A DNA stretch of 64,000 bases, taken from NCBI GenBank assembly GCA_043101635.1, contig JBICIE010000009.1:1-64000 (forward strand). The letters run 5' to 3'. A program made the position numbers and the translations under genes. The notes beneath the pieces were generated by a model that worked only from the letters and a program-made list of their open reading frames with translations, was not told the DNA's origin and made no database searches. The DNA is from CAYMJK01 sp043101635. Lineage in GTDB: Bacteria > Planctomycetota > Phycisphaerae > Phycisphaerales > UBA1924. Positions 11,620 to 19,888 of this stretch are shown piece after piece (position 1 is the stretch's first letter; each line of letters opens with the position of its first letter).

Positions 11620-11940
11620 TCAGCCGGCGCGGACGCGCTGGCACAGGTCAACCAGCGACATCACCAGGCCGCGCAGCTCGTCCGTCGTCGCCTCATCCTC
11701 GGCAAGCCGCTCTTCCAGCTCCGCCGCCGTATCCCCCACGATCCCGAAGCCGTACCCCCCCGCGGCGCTGCTGATCTCCCGGGCCAGCGCCCGTAGCGAC
11801 TCCCTCCGGCCGGCCGTCCACGCCGCCTCCAGCGCCCTCGCCTGGCGCGGCATCTCCGCCGCGAACTGCCCGATCAGTTCCAGCAGCTCCGGTTCATCGG
11901 AGAACTCGCTCTTGATCGGTGGACGTGCTGGCTGACCCAT
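11620..11940 (-). CDS. Hpt-fold protein lacking the phosphorylatable histidine
   Basis: A 106-residue, all-helical protein resembling histidine phosphotransfer domains (LIGQFAAEMPRQARALEAAW, then LRALAREISSAAGGYGFGIV). In active Hpt proteins the second stretch reads AHxLKGAAGxxG. Here the His position is Arg (codon CGG) and the Lys position is Ser, so phosphotransfer by the usual route appears impossible. It lies directly upstream of the response regulator/diguanylate cyclase. It may act as a binding partner or decoy for the receiver domain rather than as a phosphodonor. The start is ATG 11940; the longer frame to 12045 has no supporting features. Confidence 0.75.
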   Translation of the reverse strand: MGQPARPPIKSEFSDEPELLELIGQFAAEMPRQARALEAAWTAGRRESLRALAREISSAAGGYGFGIVGDTAAELEERLAEDEATTDELRGLVMSLVDLCQRVRAG

Positions 11941-12089
11941 GGCCGACCTCCGCCGGCAGCATCGGCCGATGGCCACATCGAGTTCACCCCGCCCCCGGGA
12001 GCCTCGCCCCGGCGCCACCCCCGCAGCCGCGATGACCGGCCGCAACGCCCCAGAACCTCGCCCGGGCGCCGGACGCCCCGGCCGGCGGC

Positions 12090-12989
12090 TCAGGACGCCA
12101 GCAGGGTCAGCAGAAGCGCCTGCTCGGTGTGCAGCCGGTTCTCCGCCTGGTCCAGGACCGCCGATCGGGGGCCGTCGAGCACCTCGTCGGTGACCTCCTC
12201 ACCCCGGTGCGCCGGCAGACAGTGCAGGAAGATGGCCTCCGGCGCCGCCCGCCCGAGCAGCGCCTCGGTCACCCGGAACGGCTCGAAGATCCGCCGGCGG
12301 TCGGCCGCTTCGGCCTCCTGTCCCATCGAAGCCCACGAATCGGTATAGATGGCCCGGGCGCCGGCAACGGCCGCGAGCGGATCACCGGACACCACGACGT
12401 CGGCGCCCTGGGCCCGTGCCGCGGCGACAATCGCCTCATCGGGCCCGTAGCCCTCCGGCGTGGCGACCCGCAGCCGGATGCCGAACCGCGCGCTGGCGTT
12501 GATCAGCGAGTGGCACACGTTGTTCCCGTCGCCGATGTACGCCACCTCGACCCCGCGCTCGGCGCCGAAGCGCTCGCGCAGCGTCAAGACATCCGCCAGG
12601 GCCTGGCACGGGTGCAGCAGATCGGACAACCCGTTGATCACCGGCACGCTGCCGGCGGTCAGTCTCTCGACATCGCTGTGCGCAAAGACGCGCGCCATGA
12701 TCCCGTCCACATAGCGGGACAGGACCCGGGCGGTATCCTCGATGGTCTCACCTCGCCCCAGTTGCATGTCGCCGGGGGCGAGAAACATCGCCTGGCCGCC
12801 GAGTCGGGTCATCGCGACCTCGAAGGAGACGCGCGTCCGGGTCGAGGGCTTCTGGAAGATCATCGCCAGCACACGCCCGGCAAGGGCGTCGCGCCGGCCG
12901 AGCGGGTCGGCCTTGATCCGCCCGGCCAGGTCCAGCAGGGCCCGCAGATCCTCGGCCGTCCAGTCCATCAGGGACAGCATGTGCTTCAT
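12090..12989 (-). CDS. argF: Ornithine carbamoyltransferase
   Basis: Transfers a carbamoyl group between carbamoyl phosphate and ornithine, giving citrulline (or the reverse in a catabolic setting). At 299 residues it carries the carbamoyl-phosphate site FQKPSTRTRVSFE, HPCQALADVLTLRE, the ornithine loop DSWASMGQE (SMG motif) and HCLPAHRGEEV. All catalytic motifs look intact. Its start overlaps the stop of the GTPase gene upstream by 4 nt, so the two are coupled. No other arginine-biosynthesis gene lies nearby, and a carbamate kinase-like gene is divergent, so a role in carbamoyl-phosphate turnover is as likely as anabolism. Confidence 0.95.
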   Translation of the reverse strand: MKHMLSLMDWTAEDLRALLDLAGRIKADPLGRRDALAGRVLAMIFQKPSTRTRVSFEVAMTRLGGQAMFLAPGDMQLGRGETIEDTARVLSRYVDGIMARVFAHSDVERLTAGSVPVINGLSDLLHPCQALADVLTLRERFGAERGVEVAYIGDGNNVCHSLINASARFGIRLRVATPEGYGPDEAIVAAARAQGADVVVSGDPLAAVAGARAIYTDSWASMGQEAEAADRRRIFEPFRVTEALLGRAAPEAIFLHCLPAHRGEEVTDEVLDGPRSAVLDQAENRLHTEQALLLTLLAS

Positions 12990-14341
12990 GACGTTGCCAC
13001 CTGCGATACGCTGGCGAGCCGATCGAGCACCGCCTCCCGCAGGCTCGGCTGCGACCCGCCGGCCGGGACGTCCTCGATCTCGTAGCGCACCCGAACCGCC
13101 GGCTTGTCGATGCGCAGCTTGCTGGCGAGGTTGAACGGCGTCCCGACCAGCACGACATCACAGTCGGTCGCCCGCACCGACGCCTCCAGATCCGCAATCT
13201 GCTCGGCGTAGTACCCCATCGCGGGCAGCAACTTGCCGATCTGCGGGTACCTGGCGATCGTGTCCCGGATCGAGCCGACCGCGTGCGGCCGGGGGTCCAC
13301 GACCTCGGCAGCGCCGAACCGCTCCGCGGCGACCTGCCCGGCGCCGAAGTTCATCCCGCCGTGCGTCAGCGTCGGCCCATCCTCGATGCACAGCGCCCGC
13401 TTGCCGCGGATCAGCGATGCGTCGCCATCGATGGTCACGACGCTGCGGGCCCGAAGCACCGCGGCCCGCGGGTTCAGGGCCCGCACGCTGCGCTCGACGG
13501 CCTCGACGGCGGCCGGCTCGGCGGTCTGGACCTTGTTGATCAGGATGATGTGCGCCCCGCGCACGTTCACCTCCCCCGGGAAGTACGCCGCCTCGTGGCC
13601 CGCCCGCAGCGGATCGGCGATGGTCACCCACACATCCGGCCGGAAGAAGGGCACATCGTTGTTGCCGCCATCCCAGAAGACAACATCCGCCTCCCGCGCC
13701 GCCTGCTCCAGGATCGCCGCGTAGTCGACCCCGGCGTAGACCACCGTGCCCTCCTCGATGTGCGACTCATACTCCTCGCGCTCCTCGAAGGTGCACTGGT
13801 GGGTGTCGAGATCGGCTGTGGTCTCGAAACGCTGCACCGCCTGACGGGCCAGGTCGCCGTACGGCATCGGGTGGCGCACCACCACGACCGTGCGCCCGCT
13901 CTCCTTGAGTGCGCGCACCAGGTAGCGCGTCGTCGGGCTCTTGCCGCAGCCGGTCCGCACCGCCGTCACAGCCACCACCGGAACCGCGGACTCCAGCATC
14001 ACGTGGCGCAGGCCGTGCAGCCGGAAGTCCGCGCCCGCCGCCAGCACCCGTGCCGCGATGTGCCCGACATGGGCGTACGAGACGTCCGAGTAGGCAAACA
14101 CCGCCTCATCCACCCCGCGCTCGGCGATAATGCGCTCCAGCTCGCCTTCCGGCTCGATCGGGATCCCCTCGGGGTAGCCGGGGCCCGCCAGTTCCGGCGG
14201 GTAGCGCCGCCCCTCGATCCTGGGAATCTGGGTCGCCGTGAACGCGACCACCTCCACGTCGGGGTCCCCCCGGAACACCATGTTGAAGTCGTGGAAGTCC
14301 CGCCCTGCCGCTCCGAGGATGAGCACGCGTCGCCGTGGCAT
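12986..14341 (-). CDS. Cyclic 2,3-diphosphoglycerate synthetase-like P-loop NTPase
   Basis: Relative of archaeal cyclic 2,3-diphosphoglycerate synthetase; the bacterial members have no proven reaction. The 451-residue product starts MPRRRVLILGAAGRDFHDFN, a Rossmann-like N-terminus. The P-loop is in VTAVRTGCGKSPTTRYL (about residue 130), and a metal/nucleotide region DVVFWDGGNNDVPFFRPD follows. ATG 14341 has AAGGAGGG 7 nt upstream, which rejects the longer frame to 14401. It overlaps argF by 4 nt and is divergent from the carbamate kinase-like gene 70 nt away. This neighbourhood suggests carbamoyl-phosphate or nitrogen metabolism, but that is inference. Confidence 0.85.
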   Translation of the reverse strand: MPRRRVLILGAAGRDFHDFNMVFRGDPDVEVVAFTATQIPRIEGRRYPPELAGPGYPEGIPIEPEGELERIIAERGVDEAVFAYSDVSYAHVGHIAARVLAAGADFRLHGLRHVMLESAVPVVAVTAVRTGCGKSPTTRYLVRALKESGRTVVVVRHPMPYGDLARQAVQRFETTADLDTHQCTFEEREEYESHIEEGTVVYAGVDYAAILEQAAREADVVFWDGGNNDVPFFRPDVWVTIADPLRAGHEAAYFPGEVNVRGAHIILINKVQTAEPAAVEAVERSVRALNPRAAVLRARSVVTIDGDASLIRGKRALCIEDGPTLTHGGMNFGAGQVAAERFGAAEVVDPRPHAVGSIRDTIARYPQIGKLLPAMGYYAEQIADLEASVRATDCDVVLVGTPFNLASKLRIDKPAVRVRYEIEDVPAGGSQPSLREAVLDRLASVSQVATS

Positions 14342-14411
14342 CGGTTGACCCTCCTTGCCGGCAGGGTATGTCGCTGCTCGCCACCACGCCGGGCGCGGCA
14401 TACGGTCCGGG
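14342..14411. promoter_or_regulatory. Divergent promoter region between the cDPGS-like and carbamate kinase-like genes
   Basis: Seventy bases separate two divergently read start codons, so promoters for both transcripts must lie here or overlap the coding ends. The only element recognised with confidence is the ribosome site (AAGGAGGG) serving the minus-strand gene. No clear -35/-10 pair or operator palindrome was found. Shared control of the two units is inferred from the geometry. Confidence 0.5.
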
Positions 14412-15392
14412 ATGCCGGCCGAAGCGCCAGCTCGTCCTCGTGCGGCAAGCCCGACCGTCGTCGTTGCGCTCGGCGGTCACGCTTTCATGCAGCCCGGTGA
14501 GACTGGCGACCACGGCGCGCACCAACGCAACGCCGCCCGCATCTGCGAGCAGCTCATGACGCTGGTGGATTGCGGCTACCAGCTCGTCATCACGCACGGC
14601 AACGGGCCGCAGGTCGGCGCGCTGCTGGAGCGCGACGAGCGCCGCGGCGACGACCTGCCGGTCTTTCCGCTCGATGTTCATGTCGCCCAGACCGAGGGAA
14701 GTCTCGGCTACTACCTGCAGCAGGAACTGCTCAACAGTCTGCGCCGGCGGAAGATCCGCCGCTTCGTCGTCACCGTGATCACGCAGGTCGTCGTCGACGC
14801 CGATGATCCCGCCTTCCAGCGCCCCAGCAAACCGGTCGGGCCGTTCCTCACCGAGGCCGAGGCCCGCCGGCGCGAATCCGCCTTCGGCTGGGTCGTCGGC
14901 GAAGACGCCGGGCGCGGCTGGCGCCGCCTCGTGCCCTCGCCGCACCCCAAGAAGGTCATCCAGCGCCACATGATCCGCGAGGCCACCGAGCAGGGCCACA
15001 TCGTCGTCGCCGCTGGCGGCGGAGGCATCCCGGTGCGCAAGACCCCCGGGGGCGACTACGAGGGCGTCGAGGCCGTGATCGACAAGGACCGCACCTCCGG
15101 CGTGCTGGCCCGGGAAATCGGCGCCGAACTACTGGTGATCCTCACGGCCGTCGATTGCGTCTTCCTCGACTTCGGCAAAGCCACGCGCAAACCGCTGGGC
15201 GCCGTGACGCTGGCCGAGTGCGCCGCGTTCATCGAGGCCGGGCACTTCCCCCCCGGATCGATGGGACCCAAGGTCGAGGCCATCCACGACTTCCTGCTCG
15301 ACGGCGGGCGGCGCGGCCTGATCACCAGCCCCGACCGCCTCAGCGACGCGCTCGCCGGCAGCGCCGGCACGCACTTCATCGGGCGCATCTGA
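14412..15392 (+). CDS. arcC: Carbamate kinase-like amino-acid kinase
   Basis: Member of the amino-acid kinase fold closest to carbamate kinase (carbamoyl phosphate + ADP to ATP + ammonia + CO2). The 326 residues include VVVALGGHAFMQPGE, LVITHGNGPQVGALL, AAGGGGIPV, a VIDKDRTSGVLAREIGAELL nucleotide-binding stretch and a C-terminal FPPGSMGPKVEA. Canonical enzymes read ALGGN at the first motif, whereas this one has His in place of Asn, and the DxxGAETQG-type loop reads DVHVAQTEG. It is therefore a divergent family member and its substrate could differ. The gene is divergent from the cDPGS-like/argF pair. Confidence 0.85.
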   Translation: MPAEAPARPRAASPTVVVALGGHAFMQPGETGDHGAHQRNAARICEQLMTLVDCGYQLVITHGNGPQVGALLERDERRGDDLPVFPLDVHVAQTEGSLGYYLQQELLNSLRRRKIRRFVVTVITQVVVDADDPAFQRPSKPVGPFLTEAEARRRESAFGWVVGEDAGRGWRRLVPSPHPKKVIQRHMIREATEQGHIVVAAGGGGIPVRKTPGGDYEGVEAVIDKDRTSGVLAREIGAELLVILTAVDCVFLDFGKATRKPLGAVTLAECAAFIEAGHFPPGSMGPKVEAIHDFLLDGGRRGLITSPDRLSDALAGSAGTHFIGRI

Positions 15393-15648
15393 GCGTCGCG
15401 GTCCGAAATGACCGCGCAGCGCCGCTCGTGGATTGGCTCTCCATTCTGGCATCTTCGGCGCCACTCGCTCGACCGAGCCCGGACATCGCATGCTCTAGGT
15501 CCATGCAGATCCAGCCGTTGCGAAGCTGCGACGCCAACGCGTGGACAATCCGGCAAGGTCCCTGTGCTCAGATTGACCGTCGAGCGCGTCAGACCGGGAC
15601 CAGCGGCATAAAATGGGGCAGCGGGGGGGTCTGCGAAAGGAGCCCAAA

Positions 15649-16359
15649 ATGAGACGCATCTTGACCGGGATCGCGCTGTCCGTCGCCGCGACGGCGACCG
15701 CACAGCCGGTGGAGTTTGAGCTTGTCTCGGAGTACACCGGGAGCCAGCAGCCGGCAGGCTGGCTCACGGCCACATTCTCCGATACGCCTGACGGCGTGGA
15801 GTTGACTCTTTCCAGTTGGCTGGTCGACCGTGAGTTCGTGTCATCCTGGCTCTTCAATCTCGATCCGATGCTGGATCCGGCCGAGTTGAAGTTCACGAAG
15901 ATCGGATCGAGCGGCTCATATGACGATCCGGCGATTTTCACCGCGAGCAACAACTTCCGGGCCGGCGGAGACGGGTACTTCGACATCCTCTTCGCGTTCG
16001 CGACTATGGAAGAGGGCCGCTTCGGCGCCGGCGACGAAGTCGTCTACCTGATCACCTCGAGCGAGATGATCTCCGCCGAGTCGTTCAACGTCTTCAGCGC
16101 GCCGGCAGGCGGGCAGGGCCCCCTGCTGTCGGCAGCGCACATCCAGGGCGTGGGCATGTTCGGCACGGGATCAGGCTGGATCGCCGCCGGCTGCTACGCC
16201 GACTGCGACGAGAGCGGCTCGCTCGACCTCTTCGACTTCCTCTGCTTCCAGAACGCCTATGCCGCGGGGGAGCCCTACGCCGACTGCGACCAGTCCGGCT
16301 CGCTCGACTTCATGGACTACCTGTGCTACATGCGGGCCTTCGGGTTCGGCTGCCCGTAG
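15649..16359 (+). CDS. Secreted protein with C-terminal GC-type dockerin module
   Basis: A 236-residue secreted protein. ATG 15649 is preceded by AAAGGAG at good spacing and begins a short signal peptide (MRRILTGIALSVAATATAQ). The middle, about 150 residues, is beta-rich with no recognised domain. The last 55 residues form a paired EF-hand-like module: CYADCDESGSLDLFDFLCFQ, a short linker, then DCDQSGSLDFMDYLCYMRAF, ending GCP. This resembles the GC-type dockerin of Phycisphaerales. The second repeat departs most from consensus (MDYLCYM). The gene stands alone in its orientation; 256 nt upstream are non-coding. Function unknown; surface attachment or assembly is the usual guess for dockerin-like tails. 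Confidence 0.8.
   Translation: MRRILTGIALSVAATATAQPVEFELVSEYTGSQQPAGWLTATFSDTPDGVELTLSSWLVDREFVSSWLFNLDPMLDPAELKFTKIGSSGSYDDPAIFTASNNFRAGGDGYFDILFAFATMEEGRFGAGDEVVYLITSSEMISAESFNVFSAPAGGQGPLLSAAHIQGVGMFGTGSGWIAAGCYADCDESGSLDLFDFLCFQNAYAAGEPYADCDQSGSLDFMDYLCYMRAFGFGCP
16192..16356 (+). repeat. 55-residue dockerin-like module (copy 1)
   Basis: Two tandem 24-25-residue loops, each built on D-C-D-x-S/G-G-S-L-D/T-x-x-D-x-L-C, with acidic residues in calcium-loop positions and cysteines framing the module. The same 55-residue length, a leading Cys and a terminal GC[AP] recur in the two genes at 43.2-46.8 kb. Confidence 0.75.
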
Positions 16360-16454
16360 CCGGCTGGGCGCATCAAGGGCACGAGCGCATCAACCTTGTT
16401 GTGCTGCCGCGGGAGAGCCCGTGACGGCGCGCGGGGCGCTGCGAATCGACACTC

Positions 16455-17081
16455 TCATGGCTGCCGCTGGCTTCCGGCGCGACGGCTCAGTTCGCTCTGC
16501 GCCCATTGTCGCCAGAGGTTGTCGTCGCCTCGAAGGGCGATTTCGCGGAGATTCGCCGATGTGTCCTCGGCGGTCTCGCCGGCGTAGAGCTGAAGGCGGG
16601 TGAGGGCCTGGAGCGTGGGCATATGGCCGGGGTAAGTCTCCAGCGCAGCGCGGTAGGTTGCGATGGCTTCATCGGTGCGGCCGGCCTGTTCAAGTGTCAG
16701 CGCGAGATTCATGCGCGGATCGGGGTGGCCAGGCATCAGTTTGCGGGCCCACTCGAACTCCGAGGCGGCCTCGTAGAGCTCGCCGCGCGCAAGGTGAATG
16801 ACGCCGAGGTTGTTGTGCGCGGGGCCGTGGTAGATGTCGGCGGCGAGGGCTTGGCGGAGCATCTGCTCAGCGCGGTCGGCATCGGTTTCGATGAGCGGCG
16901 CAGCGCGGGCGGTGAGTTCCTGGGCGCGGGCTGGATCGCGGCTGGCCTCACCCTGTCCTGCGTAGGGGCTGCGCGAGGAGGTGGAGGCGCAGCTCGCGCT
17001 CCCAAGGACGAAGAGCCCGATGAGGACCGGCGCAAGGCCCCGGGCGCTTGCCTTCAGCTTCGCGGAGGGGCGGCGCTTCAT
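16455..17081 (-). CDS. TPR lipoprotein at the end of the secretion operon
   Basis: A 208-residue putative outer-membrane lipoprotein. The N-terminus has a basic region, a hydrophobic core and a lipobox ending GSASC (Cys near residue 30). Two or three tetratricopeptide units follow (AHNNLGVIHLARGELYEAAS, then PRMNLALTLEQAGRTDEAIA). TPR lipoproteins such as PilF/GspS-type pilotins help secretin assembly. Because this gene is coupled by a 4-nt overlap to gspM and closes the gsp operon, a pilotin-like role is a reasonable inference, though not shown by sequence. Confidence 0.8.
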   Translation of the reverse strand: MKRRPSAKLKASARGLAPVLIGLFVLGSASCASTSSRSPYAGQGEASRDPARAQELTARAAPLIETDADRAEQMLRQALAADIYHGPAHNNLGVIHLARGELYEAASEFEWARKLMPGHPDPRMNLALTLEQAGRTDEAIATYRAALETYPGHMPTLQALTRLQLYAGETAEDTSANLREIALRGDDNLWRQWAQSELSRRAGSQRQP

Positions 17082-17614
17082 GGTGCTGCTCCATCATCGA
17101 GGTACGTTGCGGCAAGGGTGAGTTCGACGCGGTAGACGCCGCGAGGGTCGTCCGAGCCGTCGTGCGTGAGGGTGATGGTGGCCGGGGTCCAGAGGGACTG
17201 CGTGCGGCTCCAGCGGTCGAGGAATTTGCCGAGATCGGCAAGCGTGACGCCGCGGAACACAGCGCGGGCGGCCTGGCGCTGGTAGTCGGCGGCGCCCGTC
17301 ATGGAGCGGGGGGCGGTGCGGACGGGGGCTGAGGATTCGGGCTGCACGCCGTCGAGCGCGGCAGCAGAAAGGCCGGAGTCTGTCAACGCCGCGCGGATGC
17401 GGGCGATCAGGTCCTGCGGCGGCCGCTCCGAAAGGGCGACGCGCTCGGATTGCCCGGAGAGGGCGGCGAGTTGCTGGGCGTCGATCGCGATACGGTGCAG
17501 GCGCGCGACCGCCGTCGCTTCGGCTCTGGTGGCGGCGCGCCACCGCAGCCCCTGCACCACCAACGCAGTGGCGCACGCCGTGGCAGCAAGCGTCAAGAGC
17601 ACGCGGGCGCTCAT
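17078..17614 (-). CDS. gspM: GspM-like type II secretion protein
   Basis: A 178-residue bitopic membrane protein. A hydrophobic helix occupies residues about 4-22 (VLLTLAATACATALVVQGL), then a coiled segment (EATAVARLHRIAIDAQQLAA), then an alpha/beta periplasmic domain. Position and architecture fit GspM, the inner-membrane assembly-platform partner of GspL. Sequence identity to characterised GspM is not obvious. The start overlaps the gspL-like stop, and its own stop overlaps the TPR lipoprotein start, both by 4 nt. Confidence 0.65.
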   Translation of the reverse strand: MSARVLLTLAATACATALVVQGLRWRAATRAEATAVARLHRIAIDAQQLAALSGQSERVALSERPPQDLIARIRAALTDSGLSAAALDGVQPESSAPVRTAPRSMTGAADYQRQAARAVFRGVTLADLGKFLDRWSRTQSLWTPATITLTHDGSDDPRGVYRVELTLAATYLDDGAAP

Positions 17615-18558
17615 GGGGAGGCTCCGTCTGTGATGGGCTGCTGGCGCTGCGCGAAGGGAACCGTGGTCCGGACGCCCGGGATGGCGGCTTGCGGCCCGGG
17701 AGCTTCGGCGGGCTGGACGCGGCGAAAGGTGACCGACGCGAGGTAGCCGCGAGCGCGGTCCGGGCCGACCTGCGGCAGGCGGGCCTCCCAGCCGGACGCC
17801 GCGCCGAGCGCCGCGGCCAGCGCATCGGCATCCTCGATCGCATCGAGCGCGACCTGGATCTGGATCTCCGTCGGCGTCGCCCGGACTTGCCGAGTGCGCA
17901 CATGCAGGTCGGCCGGCCAGGCGGCAAGCAGCGCCGCCAGCGGCGCTGCGGCATCGGTCGCCGCGATCGCGCCGGACGGGGCGGCGCGCGTGCGCTGCAG
18001 GCGACGGAGTTCGGCGACAAGGCGCAGCTCGGGCGCCTGGGTCGAAGTTGGGTCGCGAGGCAGAACCTCGGCGAGCAAGGCGGATCGCAACTGGTCGGCA
18101 GCCACAGCGCTGGCGCTGGAGGCTGCGATGCGACGCTGGATCCCGATCGCCAGCGCGGCGGTCACCAGCAGCATCGCGGCGACGGCTTCGACGGCGCGCC
18201 GCCGGCGCCGGCGCATCAGGCTCAGGGGCTCGAACGGTCCGGTGAGCAGGTTCAGCCGCTGCGGTGGCAGGTCGTTGCCGAGCCGATCTCCGGCGCCGTC
18301 CGGCATCGACGCGGGCGTCAGTGAGATGGCGCCATCGGCTCGCGCCTGTTCGAGGTCGCTGCGCTCCATGGCACAGGCGAGCGCGCCACCCGGTATCGGA
18401 ATGTAGGCGGTGTGCACGGACTCGATGGGGACCGGCAGAACCGACTCGAACGCAAACCCCAGGCGGGCCCGGCGCCGAGGCGAGAGACGGCGCGGGCACG
18501 GCTCATCGAGCACAGCCCAGTAGAAGCGCTCGGGCGGCATGGTCATCTCGTGGTTCAC
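17611..18558 (-). CDS. gspL: GspL/PilN-like type II secretion assembly-platform protein
   Basis: A 315-residue protein with a soluble N-terminal region (about 1-115), a very basic stop-transfer-like run RRRRRRAVEA, one membrane helix (residues about 120-142, AAMLLVTAALAIGIQ) and a periplasmic domain. This is the layout of GspL/PilN, which link the GspE ATPase to the periplasm. The N-terminal cytoplasmic domain is shorter than in proteobacterial GspL. The start is GTG 18558, overlapping the upstream gene by 4 nt; an ATG at 18546 is possible. Confidence 0.65.
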   Translation of the reverse strand: MNHEMTMPPERFYWAVLDEPCPRRLSPRRRARLGFAFESVLPVPIESVHTAYIPIPGGALACAMERSDLEQARADGAISLTPASMPDGAGDRLGNDLPPQRLNLLTGPFEPLSLMRRRRRRAVEAVAAMLLVTAALAIGIQRRIAASSASAVAADQLRSALLAEVLPRDPTSTQAPELRLVAELRRLQRTRAAPSGAIAATDAAAPLAALLAAWPADLHVRTRQVRATPTEIQIQVALDAIEDADALAAALGAASGWEARLPQVGPDRARGYLASVTFRRVQPAEAPGPQAAIPGVRTTVPFAQRQQPITDGASP

Positions 18559-19043
18559 GGCGTTTCTCCGGGCACGATCAGGTCGATGCGCCGCAGCGCG
18601 CCGGCCGGGGGCTGCAACTCGACGCCCGAGGCGTCCACAAGAGTGATGGTGTGGCGCGCGATACTGTCGCCGGGGCGGGCGAGGCGCAACTCGTCGGCCT
18701 CGGGGTCGTAGAGAGCGGCGGCGAGTTGCTCGCCCTCGCGGACGATCGCGATCAGTTGGAGACGCAGCGGCTGCGGCGCGGGTGGCGCGGGCCTGGCTTC
18801 AGCGACGGCCGGCGCGACGGGAATGGGGCGCGGGTTCCAGATGCGGGCCTCAAAGGCGGCGAGGTTGAAAGGGGCTTCAGCCGGTCCTTCATCGAGTTGC
18901 GACTGGGCGGCCAGGGCGGGCAGGTCGAGCCGAGCAGGTTCGACAGGCAGCGCCGACCATGCCGCGGCCAGCGCGAGCGCGCCGGCGCCGATCGCCAGAG
19001 TCGTCAGTTCGCGTCGCCCGGCGAGGCGCAGTGGATCGCTCAT
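18555..19043 (-). CDS. gspC: GspC-like type II secretion protein
   Basis: A 162-residue membrane protein with a short cytoplasmic tail, a hydrophobic helix near residues 14-32 and an extended Pro-rich periplasmic linker. A small beta-domain follows (LRLQLIAIVREGEQLAAALY, then ELRLARPGDSI), which resembles the homology region of GspC that contacts the secretin. The longer frame to 19154 lacks support, because ATG 19043 overlaps the gspK stop by 4 nt as elsewhere in this operon. Placement after gspK instead of before gspD is unusual for GspC, so the family name is tentative. Confidence 0.6.
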   Translation of the reverse strand: MSDPLRLAGRRELTTLAIGAGALALAAAWSALPVEPARLDLPALAAQSQLDEGPAEAPFNLAAFEARIWNPRPIPVAPAVAEARPAPPAPQPLRLQLIAIVREGEQLAAALYDPEADELRLARPGDSIARHTITLVDASGVELQPPAGALRRIDLIVPGETP

Positions 19044-19888
19044 CGGGCGATCTCCAGTCTCTGAGCCAGGCGCCAGGCGCCGGAGCGGCGCTCCCAGACG
19101 CTCCACCACGAGCGGGCGAGCGGGCCAACCGTAATGTCGGTGCGGACAGCCCATGAGGAGCTGGCGTCGGTGAGCGCGACGGCAGCGCTGCGCCCGCGGA
19201 CGGCCCCGCTCGTATCGATGGCGCCGATGCGGGCGGGCTTGCCCTGGGCCCGCGCGGCGAGGATGGCTTCCAGTCCGCCAGCGCCCGCTTCCCGCATGGC
19301 GGCCTGGAGCAGCGCAAGCGGCGCTGTGTTGATGTTGATCGCAGCGATGTCGCGGCGACCGGCGTGGGTGGCGATGAGGGCGCCGAGGGCGGGTCGCCCG
19401 CGCCCGGTCGCGTCAGGGAACGCTGGGCGCTGCGAGATCGCATCGAGCTGATCCACGCCGTATGGCTCGGCGACGTCCATCATGGCGTCAAGGGCGCGCT
19501 GCGCCTCGGCCGGGAGCGTGAGGCGCAGCGGCGAGCCGGAGCGGCCGAGCGCGACCGGAACCATGCCCTGCTGGTCCCAGCCGGTCATGGTCAGCGTGGC
19601 GGTCTGGCCGGCAAGATCGAACGACTCGACCAGGATCGCTGCGCGAGGCGCGGCCGCGTCGAGCGGAAGACCGATACGAGCGCTCTGGCGCCGGAGCCAA
19701 TCGGAGACCGCGGCGTCAGAGGCCAGCAGGAGATCGTCGGCCATGGCAGCGCGCCGGGACGCTCGATGCGCAGCGCCGGCGATACTTGCGCTGCTTGCGA
19801 GCGCCGCCAGCGATGCGGTCACCAGGGCGATGGCGGCGAGGGTGATGAGCAGAGCGGCAGCGCGGCAGCGTCGGCGAGAGCGATTCAT
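19040..19888 (-). CDS. gspK: GspK-like minor pseudopilin
   Basis: A 282-residue protein with a type IV prepilin-like start (RCRAAALLITLAAIALVTAS). Like known GspK, it lacks the Glu at +5. A large periplasmic domain follows, including the helix-hairpin-like DIAAININTAPLALLQAAM that is typical of GspK ('IN(I/V)NTA'). GspK caps the pseudopilus tip with GspI and GspJ. The gene follows gspJ with a 4-nt overlap. The residue before the presumed cleavage site is Ala rather than Gly. Confidence 0.85.
   Translation of the reverse strand: MNRSRRRCRAAALLITLAAIALVTASLAALASSASIAGAAHRASRRAAMADDLLLASDAAVSDWLRRQSARIGLPLDAAAPRAAILVESFDLAGQTATLTMTGWDQQGMVPVALGRSGSPLRLTLPAEAQRALDAMMDVAEPYGVDQLDAISQRPAFPDATGRGRPALGALIATHAGRRDIAAININTAPLALLQAAMREAGAGGLEAILAARAQGKPARIGAIDTSGAVRGRSAAVALTDASSSWAVRTDITVGPLARSWWSVWERRSGAWRLAQRLEIAR

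Noticed and set aside
12090..15392. Complete arginine deiminase operon
   Set aside because: No arginine deiminase or arginine/ornithine antiporter gene is present; only OTC and a divergent kinase.
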